A stretch of 31,800 nucleotides of DNA from CAYZXK01 sp964482395 (GTDB lineage: Bacteria; Planctomycetota; Phycisphaerae; UBA1845; Fen-1342): the NCBI GenBank assembly GCA_964482395.1, contig CAYZXK010000066.1, positions 1 to 31,800 on the forward strand, given 5' to 3'. The notes beneath the pieces were generated by a model. That model did not search any database. It was not told where the DNA came from and saw only the letters and a list, made by a program, of their open reading frames with translations. Positions within the stretch are counted from its first letter, which is position 1. Every line of letters begins with the position of its first letter. Made by a program: the position numbers and the translations under genes. Of the stretch, positions 11,300 to 20,200 are shown piece after piece.

Positions 11300-12217
11300 C
11301 TACGGCCGCCCCCCCTCAGCCCGCGCACTCTTCGCCCCGTGGTCGGCACCCGTCTGGTACCGGCACAGACACTCGGGCTTGAACCGCTGCCGTTCGAAAC
11401 CGAGCTGCTCGTACGGCACGCCCTGGGCAAAGGCCAGGAGCTGGAAATAGTAGATCGGCGGCGTGTGGAAGTCCTCGCCGAACTCCTTGGCCACCTTCAT
11501 CTGCCCGTGGTCGAACTGACCAAAACAGGTCGGACAAATCATGCACAGGATATCCGCTTGCTCCTGAGCGATCGTGCCCAGCAGATCGCGCATCATGTTG
11601 GCCGGAATCTGGTCGGTCTGGCAAGCCTTCCCGCAACACAAATACCAGTTCCGGTGCCGGACCGGCGTCGCGCCCAACGCCGCCACCAGGTTTTCCAGCA
11701 GCGTCGGGTCGTTCGGATCGTCCACCTGCATGATTCGGCTGGGCTTGAGCAGGTGGCAACCGTAGTGAATGGCCACCTTCAGACCGGTCAGCGGCCGCAC
11801 CACGGACTGGCGGACCGCATCATACCCGGCCTCGGCGCGAACCAGGGTCGCGATATGCCGCACCCGACTGGTGCCGCGATACTGCCGTCCGATCCGCTCC
11901 AGCCGCTTGTTGATGGCCGCCCGCAGGTCCGGGTCCTGAAGCAGGTGATAGGTTTCCGACAGGGTGGCGGTGCAACCCGAACAATTGGTGAAGACGTCCA
12001 GGCCCAGGTCCTCGGCCAGCGACAGGTTCCGGGCCGCCACTGCCAGCCAGGCCAGCTTGTCCTTGGACTTGAAATAGATCGGGTCCGGGCAGCAGGACGC
12101 TCCCTCCAGGTCGACGATCTCGATGCCCAGCTTGGGCAGCGTCTGACGAATGGCGAACTCCATCGCCGGATGCCGGGCCGGGATCAGACAGCCGGGGAAG
12201 AACGCAAAGCGTTTCAC
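11300..12217 (-). CDS. hdrB: heterodisulfide reductase subunit B-like (CCG domains)
   Basis: This 305-aa protein has two CCG (cysteine-rich) domains: C10, C42-C43, C79xxC82, and C153, C193-C194, C227xxC230. In methanogen HdrB such domains bind two non-cubane iron-sulfur clusters that cleave the CoM-S-S-CoB disulfide. The bacterial disulfide substrate is unknown. The start is a GTG at 12217 that overlaps the hdrC stop by 4 nt (GTGA), so translation is probably coupled. It is the last gene of the cluster and pairs with hdrC as the catalytic end of the HdrA-MvhD module. The C-terminal tail holds an extra CLCRYQ stretch. Confidence 0.93.
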   Translation of the reverse strand: MKRFAFFPGCLIPARHPAMEFAIRQTLPKLGIEIVDLEGASCCPDPIYFKSKDKLAWLAVAARNLSLAEDLGLDVFTNCSGCTATLSETYHLLQDPDLRAAINKRLERIGRQYRGTSRVRHIATLVRAEAGYDAVRQSVVRPLTGLKVAIHYGCHLLKPSRIMQVDDPNDPTLLENLVAALGATPVRHRNWYLCCGKACQTDQIPANMMRDLLGTIAQEQADILCMICPTCFGQFDHGQMKVAKEFGEDFHTPPIYYFQLLAFAQGVPYEQLGFERQRFKPECLCRYQTGADHGAKSARAEGGRP

Positions 12218-12729
12218 GTGAAACCCCCCTGGTCGGCGTCGGGTTCGAGCAGCTTGCGGATTTCGTCCATCGGCACGGGCGAGAGCGGCGGCAGGCCGAA
12301 ACGCTCGCGTTGCCGGTCGATTACCGGGCCCAGCGGGGTGGTGCGACCGGTCTGCTCGAAGGTCTCGATAATCTTCCGAACCGCCTCGGGGTAGATGCCC
12401 CGGTCGGCCAGCATGTTCTTGAGCGAGATGATCACTTCGACCGGCTTGACCTCCTGCGGGCAGCGCTCATGGCAGTTGTAGCAGTTCACGCACTGCCACA
12501 GCACCGAATTCTCGCGCAGCAGCTCCTCCCCCAGCCCGTACAAGACCTTCAGCATGATCTCACGCGGGTTGAAGGTGCTGCTGTAGGTCGCGGCCGGGCA
12601 GTCGCCGACGCAGGCCCCGCACTGATAGCAGTAGCTGGCCAGATTCCCCTCGACTTTCCGGGCCAGCTCGCGGCGGAAGTCGAAGTTCACCCGCACGACC
12701 GGTTCGGGCTGGTCCGAGGGGATAGACAC
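12214..12729 (-). CDS. hdrC: heterodisulfide reductase subunit C-like, 2x[4Fe-4S]
   Basis: The 171-aa protein has two four-Cys motifs, C34-C37-C40-C44 (CYQCGACVGDCP) and C80-C83-C86-C90 (CVNCYNCHERCP). As in HdrC, these would carry electrons from HdrA to HdrB through two [4Fe-4S] clusters. The start is a GTG at 12729 preceded by AAGG that overlaps the stop of the upstream zinc-ribbon gene. The stop overlaps hdrB by 4 nt. It has no membrane segment, which fits the soluble HdrABC type rather than membrane HdrDE. Confidence 0.93.
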   Translation of the reverse strand: MSIPSDQPEPVVRVNFDFRRELARKVEGNLASYCYQCGACVGDCPAATYSSTFNPREIMLKVLYGLGEELLRENSVLWQCVNCYNCHERCPQEVKPVEVIISLKNMLADRGIYPEAVRKIIETFEQTGRTTPLGPVIDRQRERFGLPPLSPVPMDEIRKLLEPDADQGGFT

Positions 12730-12735
12730 GTGACC

Positions 12736-12930
12736 TTACTCCTTGCTCTTTTGGCACGCCGCGCCAGGGGCGCCATGGCTCGGTTCCGGAGGTTTCTTTT
12801 TCAGATGCCGGATGCTGTTGGAGCGGCACTTGGGGCAGGAGCGCTCCTTGTCCTCGCCCGGCTCGACCGGCTCCTGGTATTCATGCCCGCACATCATGCA
12901 GCGGAAAGTCTCCAGTGTTTTGGCGGCCAT
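12736..12930 (-). CDS. small zinc-ribbon / rubredoxin-like protein
   Basis: The 64-aa product contains CMMCGHEY and CPKC separated by about 20 residues (GHEYQEPVEPGEDKERSCPKC), a C-x2-C / C-x2-C metal knuckle followed by a basic tail (RHLKKK). It lies in the hdr cluster between the HdrA-MvhD fusion and hdrC. The start at 12930 (GGGAG 9 nt upstream) gives MAAKTLETFRCMMCGHEY. A further upstream ATG at 12978 has its GGAGG too close. Whether the site holds zinc or iron (an electron carrier) cannot be told from sequence. Confidence 0.75.
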   Translation of the reverse strand: MAAKTLETFRCMMCGHEYQEPVEPGEDKERSCPKCRSNSIRHLKKKPPEPSHGAPGAACQKSKE

Positions 12931-13003
12931 GGGTCGGTTCTCCCGCGTCACCGGCCACTGCTCCCAGAGCAGTGACATACCTCCAAGTCAGCGTGGCACA
13001 CGT

Positions 13004-15454
13004 CTACGTTGCCGCGACGGCTGCGGCTTCGGCCGGGGCGGCCTTCTTCGGCTTAATCTGCAACGCCTGCCGTGTGTGCTCGATCTCCTCCAGCGTCACG
13101 GTCTTACGCAGTTCCTCAAGTTGATGCATGACCTTGGCGAACTTCTGGCCTTCGGCGGCGCTGATCCACTCCAGTTGCAGCCGCTCGGGGCGGACGCCAG
13201 CCTTTTCCAGCCGGTCCCAAAGACGCTGCACGCGTTTGACGGTTTGCCGGTTGGCATTGATGTAATGGCAGTCTGCATAATGGCAGCCGGAGACCAGCAC
13301 GACCGGTGCCCCGCAGCGGAAGGCTTCCAGCACCATTTCCTCGGAAACGCGGGCTGAGCACATGGTTCGCACCACCCGGTTGCTGGCCGGATACTGCATG
13401 CGGGAGATGCCGGCCATGTCGCCGCCGGCGTATGAACACCAGTTGCATGCGAACACGAAGACCTTCTCTTGCGGGTTGTCGGCCAGGATCGCCCGGACCT
13501 GGGCCAGAAGCTGGTCGTCGGTGAAGTGGCGCATGCTGATGGCGCCGAACTGGCAGGTGGCACCGCAGGAGCCGCAGCCGGCACACGCCGCCTCGATCAC
13601 CGTCGCCACCTCCCCCTTGCGCCACACGATGGCCCCATACGGGCAGACCGCCGCACACTGGCCGCACTTCTTACAGGCCGCCTCGTCGATCCGGCTGGTG
13701 ACGGCCTCGATCTGGATTCGGCCGGCATTGAGCAGGGCTCCAGCCCGCGAGGCCGCCGCTCCGGCCTGGCAAACCGAGTCCTTGATGTCTTTGGGGGCTT
13801 CGCAGAAGCCGGCGAAAAACACCCCGCGGGTCGGCGCGTCCACGGGCTTGAGCTTGGGATGCGACTCCATGAAGAAGCCGTCCGAGGTGCGCGAGAGCGT
13901 CAGCAGGCTGCAAATCTTCCGCAGGTCTTTGGCCGGCTGGACGCCGACCGAGAGCACCACCATGTCGAACTCGTGCCGCTCCAGCTTGCCGGTAGTGGTG
14001 TTTTCGACCGTGAGGGCCAGGTTACGAGTGGCCGGGTCCTCCTCGATCTCGGCCGGCAATCCGCGAATGTAGCGCGTGCCGGCTTCCTTGGAGCGCTGGA
14101 ACATGTCCTCGAAGGATTTGCCGAAGGCCCGGATGTCCTGATAGAAGACGGTGTTCTCGACGTCCGGATAGTGGTCGGCCAGCAGCAGCGTGTCCTTGAT
14201 GGTGTTCATGCAGCAGATGTTGGAGCAGTACGGCCGGCCGATCCGCGGATTGCGCGATCCGACGCACTGGATGAACCCGATCCGCTTGGGGCGTTGCTGG
14301 TCGCTGGGGCGGACGAAGTGCCCGCCGGTGGGACCGCCCGCGCAGATCAGGCGTTCGAACTCCATCGAGGTGATCACGTTTTCGAAGCGGGTGTAGCCGT
14401 AATCGTCCAGCTCGGTCGGATCGTAGACGTCCAATCCGATCGCGACGATGATGGCCCCGACCTGGCGGGTGACGATCTGGTCGTTGTCGTCGTAATTGAT
14501 GGCCTTCTTCTCGCAGACATCCGCGCACTTGCCGCAGGCGATCGGGTTGTTGCCCAGGCAGTCCTCCATGTTCAGGATGTAGGAGCAGGGCACCGCCTGC
14601 GGGAACGGGATGTAGATCGCCTTGCGGCTGGACAGCCCCATCTGGTACTCGTCCGGCCGCACCACCGGGCAGACCTTGGCGCACTCGCCGCAGGCGTTGC
14701 AGAGCTTCGGATCGACGTAGCGGGCCTTGCGGCGGATCTTGACCGTGAAGTTGCCCACGTAGCCCGAGACCTCCTCGACTTCACTGAAGGTCATCAGCTC
14801 GATGCTGGGATGCCGACCGGCATCGATGGCCTTTGGCCCGAGAATTCATATCGAACAGTCCATGGTCGGGAAGGTCTTGTCGAGCTGGGCCATGATCCCG
14901 CCGATGGAGGGCTGCTTCTCGACCAGCACCACCGGATGGCCGGCGTCGGCCAGCTCCAGGGCGGCTTCGATCCCCGCCACGCCGCCGCCGATCACCAGGG
15001 CACGCCTGGTCACCGGCACGGTCATCTCTTCCTGCGGCTGGAGGAATCTGGCCCGGGCCACCGCGCTGGCCACCAGGTCCATCGCCTTGCGGGTGGCTCC
15101 GGCCCGGTCGCCGGTGTGTACCCAGGAGCAGTGCTCGCGCAGATTGGCCATCTCCATCAGGTATGGGTTCAGCCCGGCGTCGTGCACGCATTTGCGGAAG
15201 GTGGGCTCGTGCTGCCGCGGCGTACACGAGGCCACCACCACCCGGTTCAGCCTGTGCTGCGCAATGGCGTTCTTGATCTCGTTCTGCCCGGGATCGGCGC
15301 AGGTGTACTTGTTGCGAACCACACACACGACGTCCGGCAGCGTCCGGGCATATTCGGCCACCGCGGCACAATCCACCGAGCCCGCGATATTCAGTCCGCA
15401 GTCACACACGAACACGCCGATGCGTAGTTCACCATCTGAGGGCGTTGCAATCAT
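13004..15454 (-). CDS. hdrA: selenocysteine HdrA fused to MvhD (TGA read through)
   Basis: One 816-residue protein if the in-frame TGA at 14848-14846 encodes selenocysteine (residue 203). Order: N-terminal HdrA cluster domain (VFVCDCGLNIAG, CTPRQHEPTF, REHCSWVH), FAD Rossmann motif GGGVAGIEAALELADAG, TFPTMDCSI-U-ILGPKAIDAGRHP, ferredoxin clusters (CNACGECAKVCP, near 252; CGKCADVC), flavin core (QCVGSRNP, CCMNTIKDT), a C-terminal double ferredoxin (CKKCGQCAAVCP about 593; CAGCGSCGATC about 622) and an MvhD [2Fe-2S] domain from about 665 (CNWCSYAG, GCHYADCHY). HdrA is the flavin-based bifurcating subunit; MvhD takes electrons from a donor dehydrogenase. The same reading frame and family motifs continue across the TGA without a gap, so this is not a frameshift. 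A GGUC-loop hairpin follows the TGA. Two shorter stop-delimited pieces would otherwise be called. Confidence 0.88.
14809..14824 (-). promoter_or_regulatory. candidate bacterial SECIS hairpin of hdrA-mvhD fusion
   Basis: On the minus strand GATGCC-GGTC-GGCATC forms a 6-bp stem with a GGUC apical loop. The loop begins 27 nt after the TGA codon (14848-14846). Bacterial SECIS elements lie inside the coding region just after UGA with a G-bearing apical loop. From memory, the E. coli fdhF loop is also GGUC. A small GGCC-AAA-GGCC stem lies between TGA and the hairpin. Confidence 0.7.
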
Positions 15455-15520
15455 TTTCTGCCCTGCCTGTTCTGCTGAGGCCCCGTTGCCAGCGCGGCCC
15501 CCGGCTGGCGATCTGCCTCT

Positions 15521-16762
15521 TCATTCCAGCGCGTCGGCCACCAACTCCGCCACATCACGCATCTCCATCTCGATTTCCCCCCCGCACTTGGGGTCTTTCA
15601 TCGCGCAACGCAGGTGCACCTGGCACTTGGGACAGGCGGTCACCAATGTACTCGCCCCGGTCCCCCGGGCCTCGCGCAGTCGCTCGATCTGAAGCTGTTT
15701 GGCGAATCGGTCGCAGTTCGACCAGGTACCCCCCGCGCAACACAAGGCCCGCGGGCCCGATCGCCGCATCTCCACCAGGTCCAGCCCGGGCACCGCCGCC
15801 AGGGCCTGCCGCGGCGGATCGTAAATCCCCAGATGCCGCCCCAGCCGGCAGGGGTCCTGAAAAGTAACGCGGCGCGGTCCGTTGGGCTTGAGCTTCAGAT
15901 TCGCCTTCTTTTCGACCAGCAGTTCGCTGATATGCAGGATGCGTGGCGGCGGGCCATTGAAGAACGGCGCGTAGTCCAGCTTCCAGGTCCGCAGACACTC
16001 GGCACAGGAAACCACCAGCGTCGTCGCTCCGCTTTCGGCCACGAGCTGAACGTTATGCCGGGCCAACTGCTCGAAGCTGGCCCGGTCGCCATTCCAGAGC
16101 AGGTCATGTCCGCAGCAGCGCTCCTGCGGGCAGACCACCGGCACGATGTCCAGCCGGTTCAGCAGGCGGATCGCGGCCCGGGTCCCGCCGAGCGTATTGA
16201 TCCCCCAATCCGAACGTGAAGCCCCAGCCAGCGCCCCGGCATCGGAACGCGAAGCGCCCGGGAGCCCGCCAGCGGCAGAGCGCGAAGCGCTGGCGAGCGC
16301 CCCTTTATCGCCAAAAAACGCGTCGTAATACATCGTGCAGCCGGTCCAGTAGAAGACTTCGCCCTTGTGCGGGTCGGTCTTCAAGTCGGGCGTGAGCCAT
16401 TCCAGGCGTTTCTGTTGGGTGCCGCCCCGGGCCATCATTCGCATCACGGATTGCAGCGCTCCGCCATGGGGGCATTCCGGCTCGACGCCCTGGCGATAGC
16501 AAAGCTCGCGCAGCTTCTGGACGAGCTGGGTGTACTCGACCTGGGCCGGGCAGCGCCCGTCACACAACCCGCAGGTCAGGCAGACAAACAGCGACCCGTT
16601 CTCGATCAGCTCTTTCCGCTGGCCCAGGTTGGTCGCCAGCACGTGCCGCCGCGGGCTGTATGCGGCACCGGCCCGCACGATGGGACAGCTCGCCGTGCAC
16701 TTGCCGCAGTCGTAGCAGGCCCAGGCTCGCGTCTTCTTGGCCAGCTCTGCCATTTCCGCCAT
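15521..16762 (-). CDS. HdrC-HdrB-type fusion (HdrD-like) with repeat insertion
   Basis: The 413-aa protein joins two [4Fe-4S] motifs (C16-C19-C22-C26; C61-C64-C67-C71) to two CCG domains (C142, C216-C217, C253xxC256; C305, C341-C342, C377xxC380), so it combines HdrC and HdrB in one chain. Similar fusions (HdrD, GlcF/LutA-type) pass electrons to a disulfide or another acceptor. No membrane segment is seen. The start at 16762 (MAEMAEL) is chosen for GGAG 8 nt upstream; a much longer frame upstream overlaps mvhD and is out of frame with it. An unusual 33-residue insertion of three repeats lies at 154-186, close to the first CCG cysteine. It follows mvhD by 26 nt. Confidence 0.9.
   Translation of the reverse strand: MAEMAELAKKTRAWACYDCGKCTASCPIVRAGAAYSPRRHVLATNLGQRKELIENGSLFVCLTCGLCDGRCPAQVEYTQLVQKLRELCYRQGVEPECPHGGALQSVMRMMARGGTQQKRLEWLTPDLKTDPHKGEVFYWTGCTMYYDAFFGDKGALASASRSAAGGLPGASRSDAGALAGASRSDWGINTLGGTRAAIRLLNRLDIVPVVCPQERCCGHDLLWNGDRASFEQLARHNVQLVAESGATTLVVSCAECLRTWKLDYAPFFNGPPPRILHISELLVEKKANLKLKPNGPRRVTFQDPCRLGRHLGIYDPPRQALAAVPGLDLVEMRRSGPRALCCAGGTWSNCDRFAKQLQIERLREARGTGASTLVTACPKCQVHLRCAMKDPKCGGEIEMEMRDVAELVADALE
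16205..16303 (-). repeat. three tandem 33-bp in-frame repeats
   Basis: Three adjacent 33-bp units encode GALASASRSAA, GGLPGASRSDA and GALAGASRSDW (16303-16271, 16270-16238, 16237-16205). They share a GC-rich core coding for A/G-S-R-S. The block is placed between the YYDAFF and RAAIRLLN helices of the HdrB-like domain, where homologous CCG proteins as I know them have a short loop. Its sequence is imperfectly repeated, so copies have diverged. Confidence 0.85.
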
Positions 16763-16788
16763 CGGCGTCGCTCCGCTTGCCTCCACTC

Positions 16789-17280
16789 TCAGGGACCGCT
16801 GGCGGCCGCCGTCCGGGGCGACGCGGCCAGTGGGCTGGGTCCCAGAGCGCGAATCTGCTCGGTGAACTCGGTGATTATCTGCGCGAATCGGGCCCCTTCG
16901 GCGGCACTGATCCACTCCAGTCGCAGCCGACCGTCCTCCAACCCCAGCAATCGCACGAGGTTTTTGGTTTTCTCGAACTGCTCGACCGCCCGGTGGTTGC
17001 CGAAGATGTAATGGCAATCGCCGAAGTGGCAGCCCGAGACCAGCACGCCGTCGGCCCCCTTCTCGAAGGCCCGCAACACGAACCCGGGCTGAATCCGACC
17101 GGAGCACATCACCCGGATCATGCGGAAGTGCGGCGGATGAGCGATCCGCGACACGCCGGCGGTGTCCGCCCCGGCATACGAGCACCAGTTGCAGGCGAAC
17201 ACCACGATGTTGGGATGCCACCCGTCGGGGCTGCCGACGGCGGACTGCATGGCCGCTGCTCGCTCGCCCGCCGCGGTCAC
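16789..17280 (-). CDS. mvhD: MvhD-like [2Fe-2S] electron-transfer subunit
   Basis: The 163-aa protein has CNWCSYAG (C30, C33), C59 (RVMCSGR) and GCHFGDCHY (C84, C89), the cysteine pattern of the methyl-viologen-reducing hydrogenase delta subunit. In methanogens MvhD links the hydrogenase or formate dehydrogenase to HdrA. Here it is a separate gene, while the other HdrA gene has the same domain fused. The start is a GTG at 17280, overlapping the double-HdrA stop by 4 nt. The C-terminal Ala/Pro-rich tail is probably disordered. No hydrogenase gene is nearby. Confidence 0.93.
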   Translation of the reverse strand: MTAAGERAAAMQSAVGSPDGWHPNIVVFACNWCSYAGADTAGVSRIAHPPHFRMIRVMCSGRIQPGFVLRAFEKGADGVLVSGCHFGDCHYIFGNHRAVEQFEKTKNLVRLLGLEDGRLRLEWISAAEGARFAQIITEFTEQIRALGPSPLAASPRTAAASGP

Positions 17281-20200
17281 GACACCACCTCCTCGGCCAG
17301 CAGCGCGTCAATCATGGCGTGCACCTGGCGATCGGTGAAATGCCGGGCGGTGATCGCTCCCGACGGGCACCAGCTCGCGCAGGTGCCGCAACCCTTGCAC
17401 AAGGACGCGTTGATCCGGGCCGCATAGATGCCCGGGGCTGTCTCGACCAGTTGCGGGGCCTGGAACTGGCAGATCTCCACGCACTGCCCGCAGGCTCGAC
17501 ACTTCCGCTCATCCACCACCGCCACCGCCGGATCGAGCTTCACCCGGTCATGTGCCAGGAAGACCGCGGCCTTGGCGGCCGCCGCCGAAGCCTGAGCCAC
17601 CGTGTCAACAATGTCCTTCGGCCCCTGAACGGTGCCGGCCAGCAGCACGCCCTCGACCGCGGTCTCGACCGGGGCCAGCTCGGGATGCCGCTCCAGGAAG
17701 AAGCCATCCAGCCCCAGGCTGGCCTTGAGCAATTCGTGGAAGTGGGCGGTCTCCGGCTGGCGCGGCCGCATGCCCACGCTGAGGACCACCAGATCGGTCG
17801 GCACCTCCAGCGGTCGGCCCAGCAGGTCGTCAAAGCAGCGGATGGCCTCGGCCCGGTCACGGCCGATGATCTCGGGCTTGGTGCCGGGCGGGATGCGGAC
17901 AAACAGCACGCCCATCCCGCGGGCCTGGCGGTACATCTCCTCGGCCCCAGTCGAGATGGTGCGGATGTCGCGGAAGAAGACAGTCGTGTCGATGCCTTGC
18001 CGGCACAGGTGGATGGCCTGCTTGATCGCCGTCGGGCAACAGTAACGCGAGCAGCCGGTGAAGCCCTCCGGATCGCGCGAGCCGACGCACAGAATGAACG
18101 AGACGCTCCGCGGCTTGCGGCCGTCGATCCGCAGTTCGTCGCCCTCCTGGCAGAATCGCCGCTCCAGTTCGGCGCTGGTCATCACGTTGGGCAGCCGCCC
18201 ATATCCGAACTGGCCGCTCGGCTGGTATAGATCGGCCCCGAAGGCCAGAATGATCGCCCCGACCTTCCGTGGAGCCTCGTCGTTGGGTTGCCCTACGGCG
18301 GTGCCCGCCTCCGCGGGTTTGAGCCGGACTTCGAAATTACCGACAAAGCCGGTGATCTTCTCGACCTCGGTGCCCAGCAGCACCCGCGCCCCGCTGTTCC
18401 AGAGGCGCTGGACCTTCTCGTTCAGCACCTCGGCCGCGGTTCGCAGGTTCGGATACAGGTACTTGAGATTCGGTTCGGCCAGCCGGCCGCCGAGTCGATC
18501 GGTCTTCTCCACCAGGGTGACCGGGAAGCCGGCTTCGGCCAGATCGGTTGCGGCCTGGATGCCGGCGATTCCGCCGCCGACGACCAGGGCGGCGTGGGTC
18601 ATCGGGACCTCGCCTTCCTGCAAAGGCTCGAGGTGTCGCGCGCGGGCCACGCCCATGCGGAGCAGGGCCCGGGCTTTTTCCTGGGCCGCGACCGGCTCGT
18701 CCGCGTGCACCCACGAGCACTGATCCCGGATGTTGACCATCTCCAGCAGATAGGGGTTGAACCCGATCCGGGCGCAGGTCTGACGGAAGATGGGCTCGTG
18801 CGTCCGAGGGGTGCAGGCCGCGACCACCACCCGGTTGAGCCGGTGCTCGCGGATCAGCTCCACGAGCATCTCCTGTCCGGTCGAAGAGCAGGCGAACATG
18901 TTGTCCCGGGCCACCACGACGTCAGGGATCGTGGCGGCGTGCCGCACCAGGTCTTCGATATCCAGAACGCCCGCGATGTTGATCCCGCAGTGGCAGATCA
19001 GGACGCCGACCCGGGGCGGCCCAGATAAATCCATGGGGCTTGCTGCCGGCTGCCCCTGGCTGGCACCCGGGCTCGCTTCCGGCTCACGGGCGCTGGGGCT
19101 CTGGGGTCGATTCCGGACCCCGGTTTCTGTCGCCGCGGTAGATTCGGCCGGCTCGACGCGTTGCCCGGTCAGAAAAAGCTGCGCCCGGGCCGCAGTCGCC
19201 GACGCCTGGGCTACACAGTCTGGAATCACCTGCGGGCCGACCGCGCTGCCGCAAACGAAAATCCCCTCCCGGGTGGACTCGACCGCGGAGATAGCCGGAT
19301 CGGCCCGCCGTATGAAGCCGTACTGGTCGGTCTGGATGCCGAGAATCTCGGCCAGCTTGATGGCGCCCTCATTGGGCGCCGCCGCGACGGACAATACCAC
19401 CAGATCGGCCGGGATTCGCCGCTGACGGTGGTCCAGCGTGTCTTCGACAAAGACCTCGAGCGTGTCGTCTTCGGGGATGCGTTCGATCTTTGCCGGGCGG
19501 CCGCGGATGTAGGTCGCGCTGTTCAGGTCGCGTGAGCGTTGCACGAAGTCGTCGAAGCCTTTGCCGAAGGCCCGCAGGTCGGTGTAGAGGATGGTGACTT
19601 CCTCGACCGCCGGATCATGCTGCCGCACCAGCATCGAATCCTTGACCGCGTTCATGCAGCAGAAGCGGCTACAGTAAGGGCGGCCGCCTTCGCCCCGGGC
19701 TCCGACGCATTGCACGAAAACGATCCGCCGGGGGGTCTTGAGGTCGGAGGGGCGGACCACGTGCCCCTGGGTGACGCCGGAGGCGTTCAGCATCCGCTCC
19801 AGCTCCAGGCTGGTAACCACGTTGGGGAAGCGGCCGTAGCCGTAGTTTCCGAGCTTGCGGGCGTCGAACTCCTGAAAGCCGACCGCCACCAGGATGGCCC
19901 CCACGTCCAGCTCGAACTCTTCCGGCGTCATGTCAAAATCTATCGCGTCGACCTTGCAGGCCCGCGTGCAGTGACCGCAGACCAGCAGGTGGGGTAGATA
20001 GTCGGCTCGTTTGCGGTGCTTGGCTTTCTGGACCCGTTCCAGTCGCTGCCGCTGCTTCTCGCTCATGCAGCCGCCCAGATTCAGGCAGGCTTCGGGGTCG
20101 ATCACGTAGGCGGCCGGCACCGATTGGGGGAACGGCCGATAAATCGCCTTGCGGGCCTTCAGTCCGACGTCGAACTCGTTGCCGGCGACTTGCGGACAGG

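Noticed and set aside
11273..12394. A 373-codon plus-strand open frame opposite hdrB
   Set aside because: It is antisense to hdrB and hdrC and has no recognisable domain.
13469..15427. A 652-codon plus-strand open frame opposite hdrA
   Set aside because: It lies antisense to the clear HdrA-MvhD gene, has no family motif and arises from the high-GC codon pattern.
16205..16303. The three 33-bp units as a CRISPR remnant
   Set aside because: They are contiguous, in frame and without spacers, and encode ASRS repeats in a protein.
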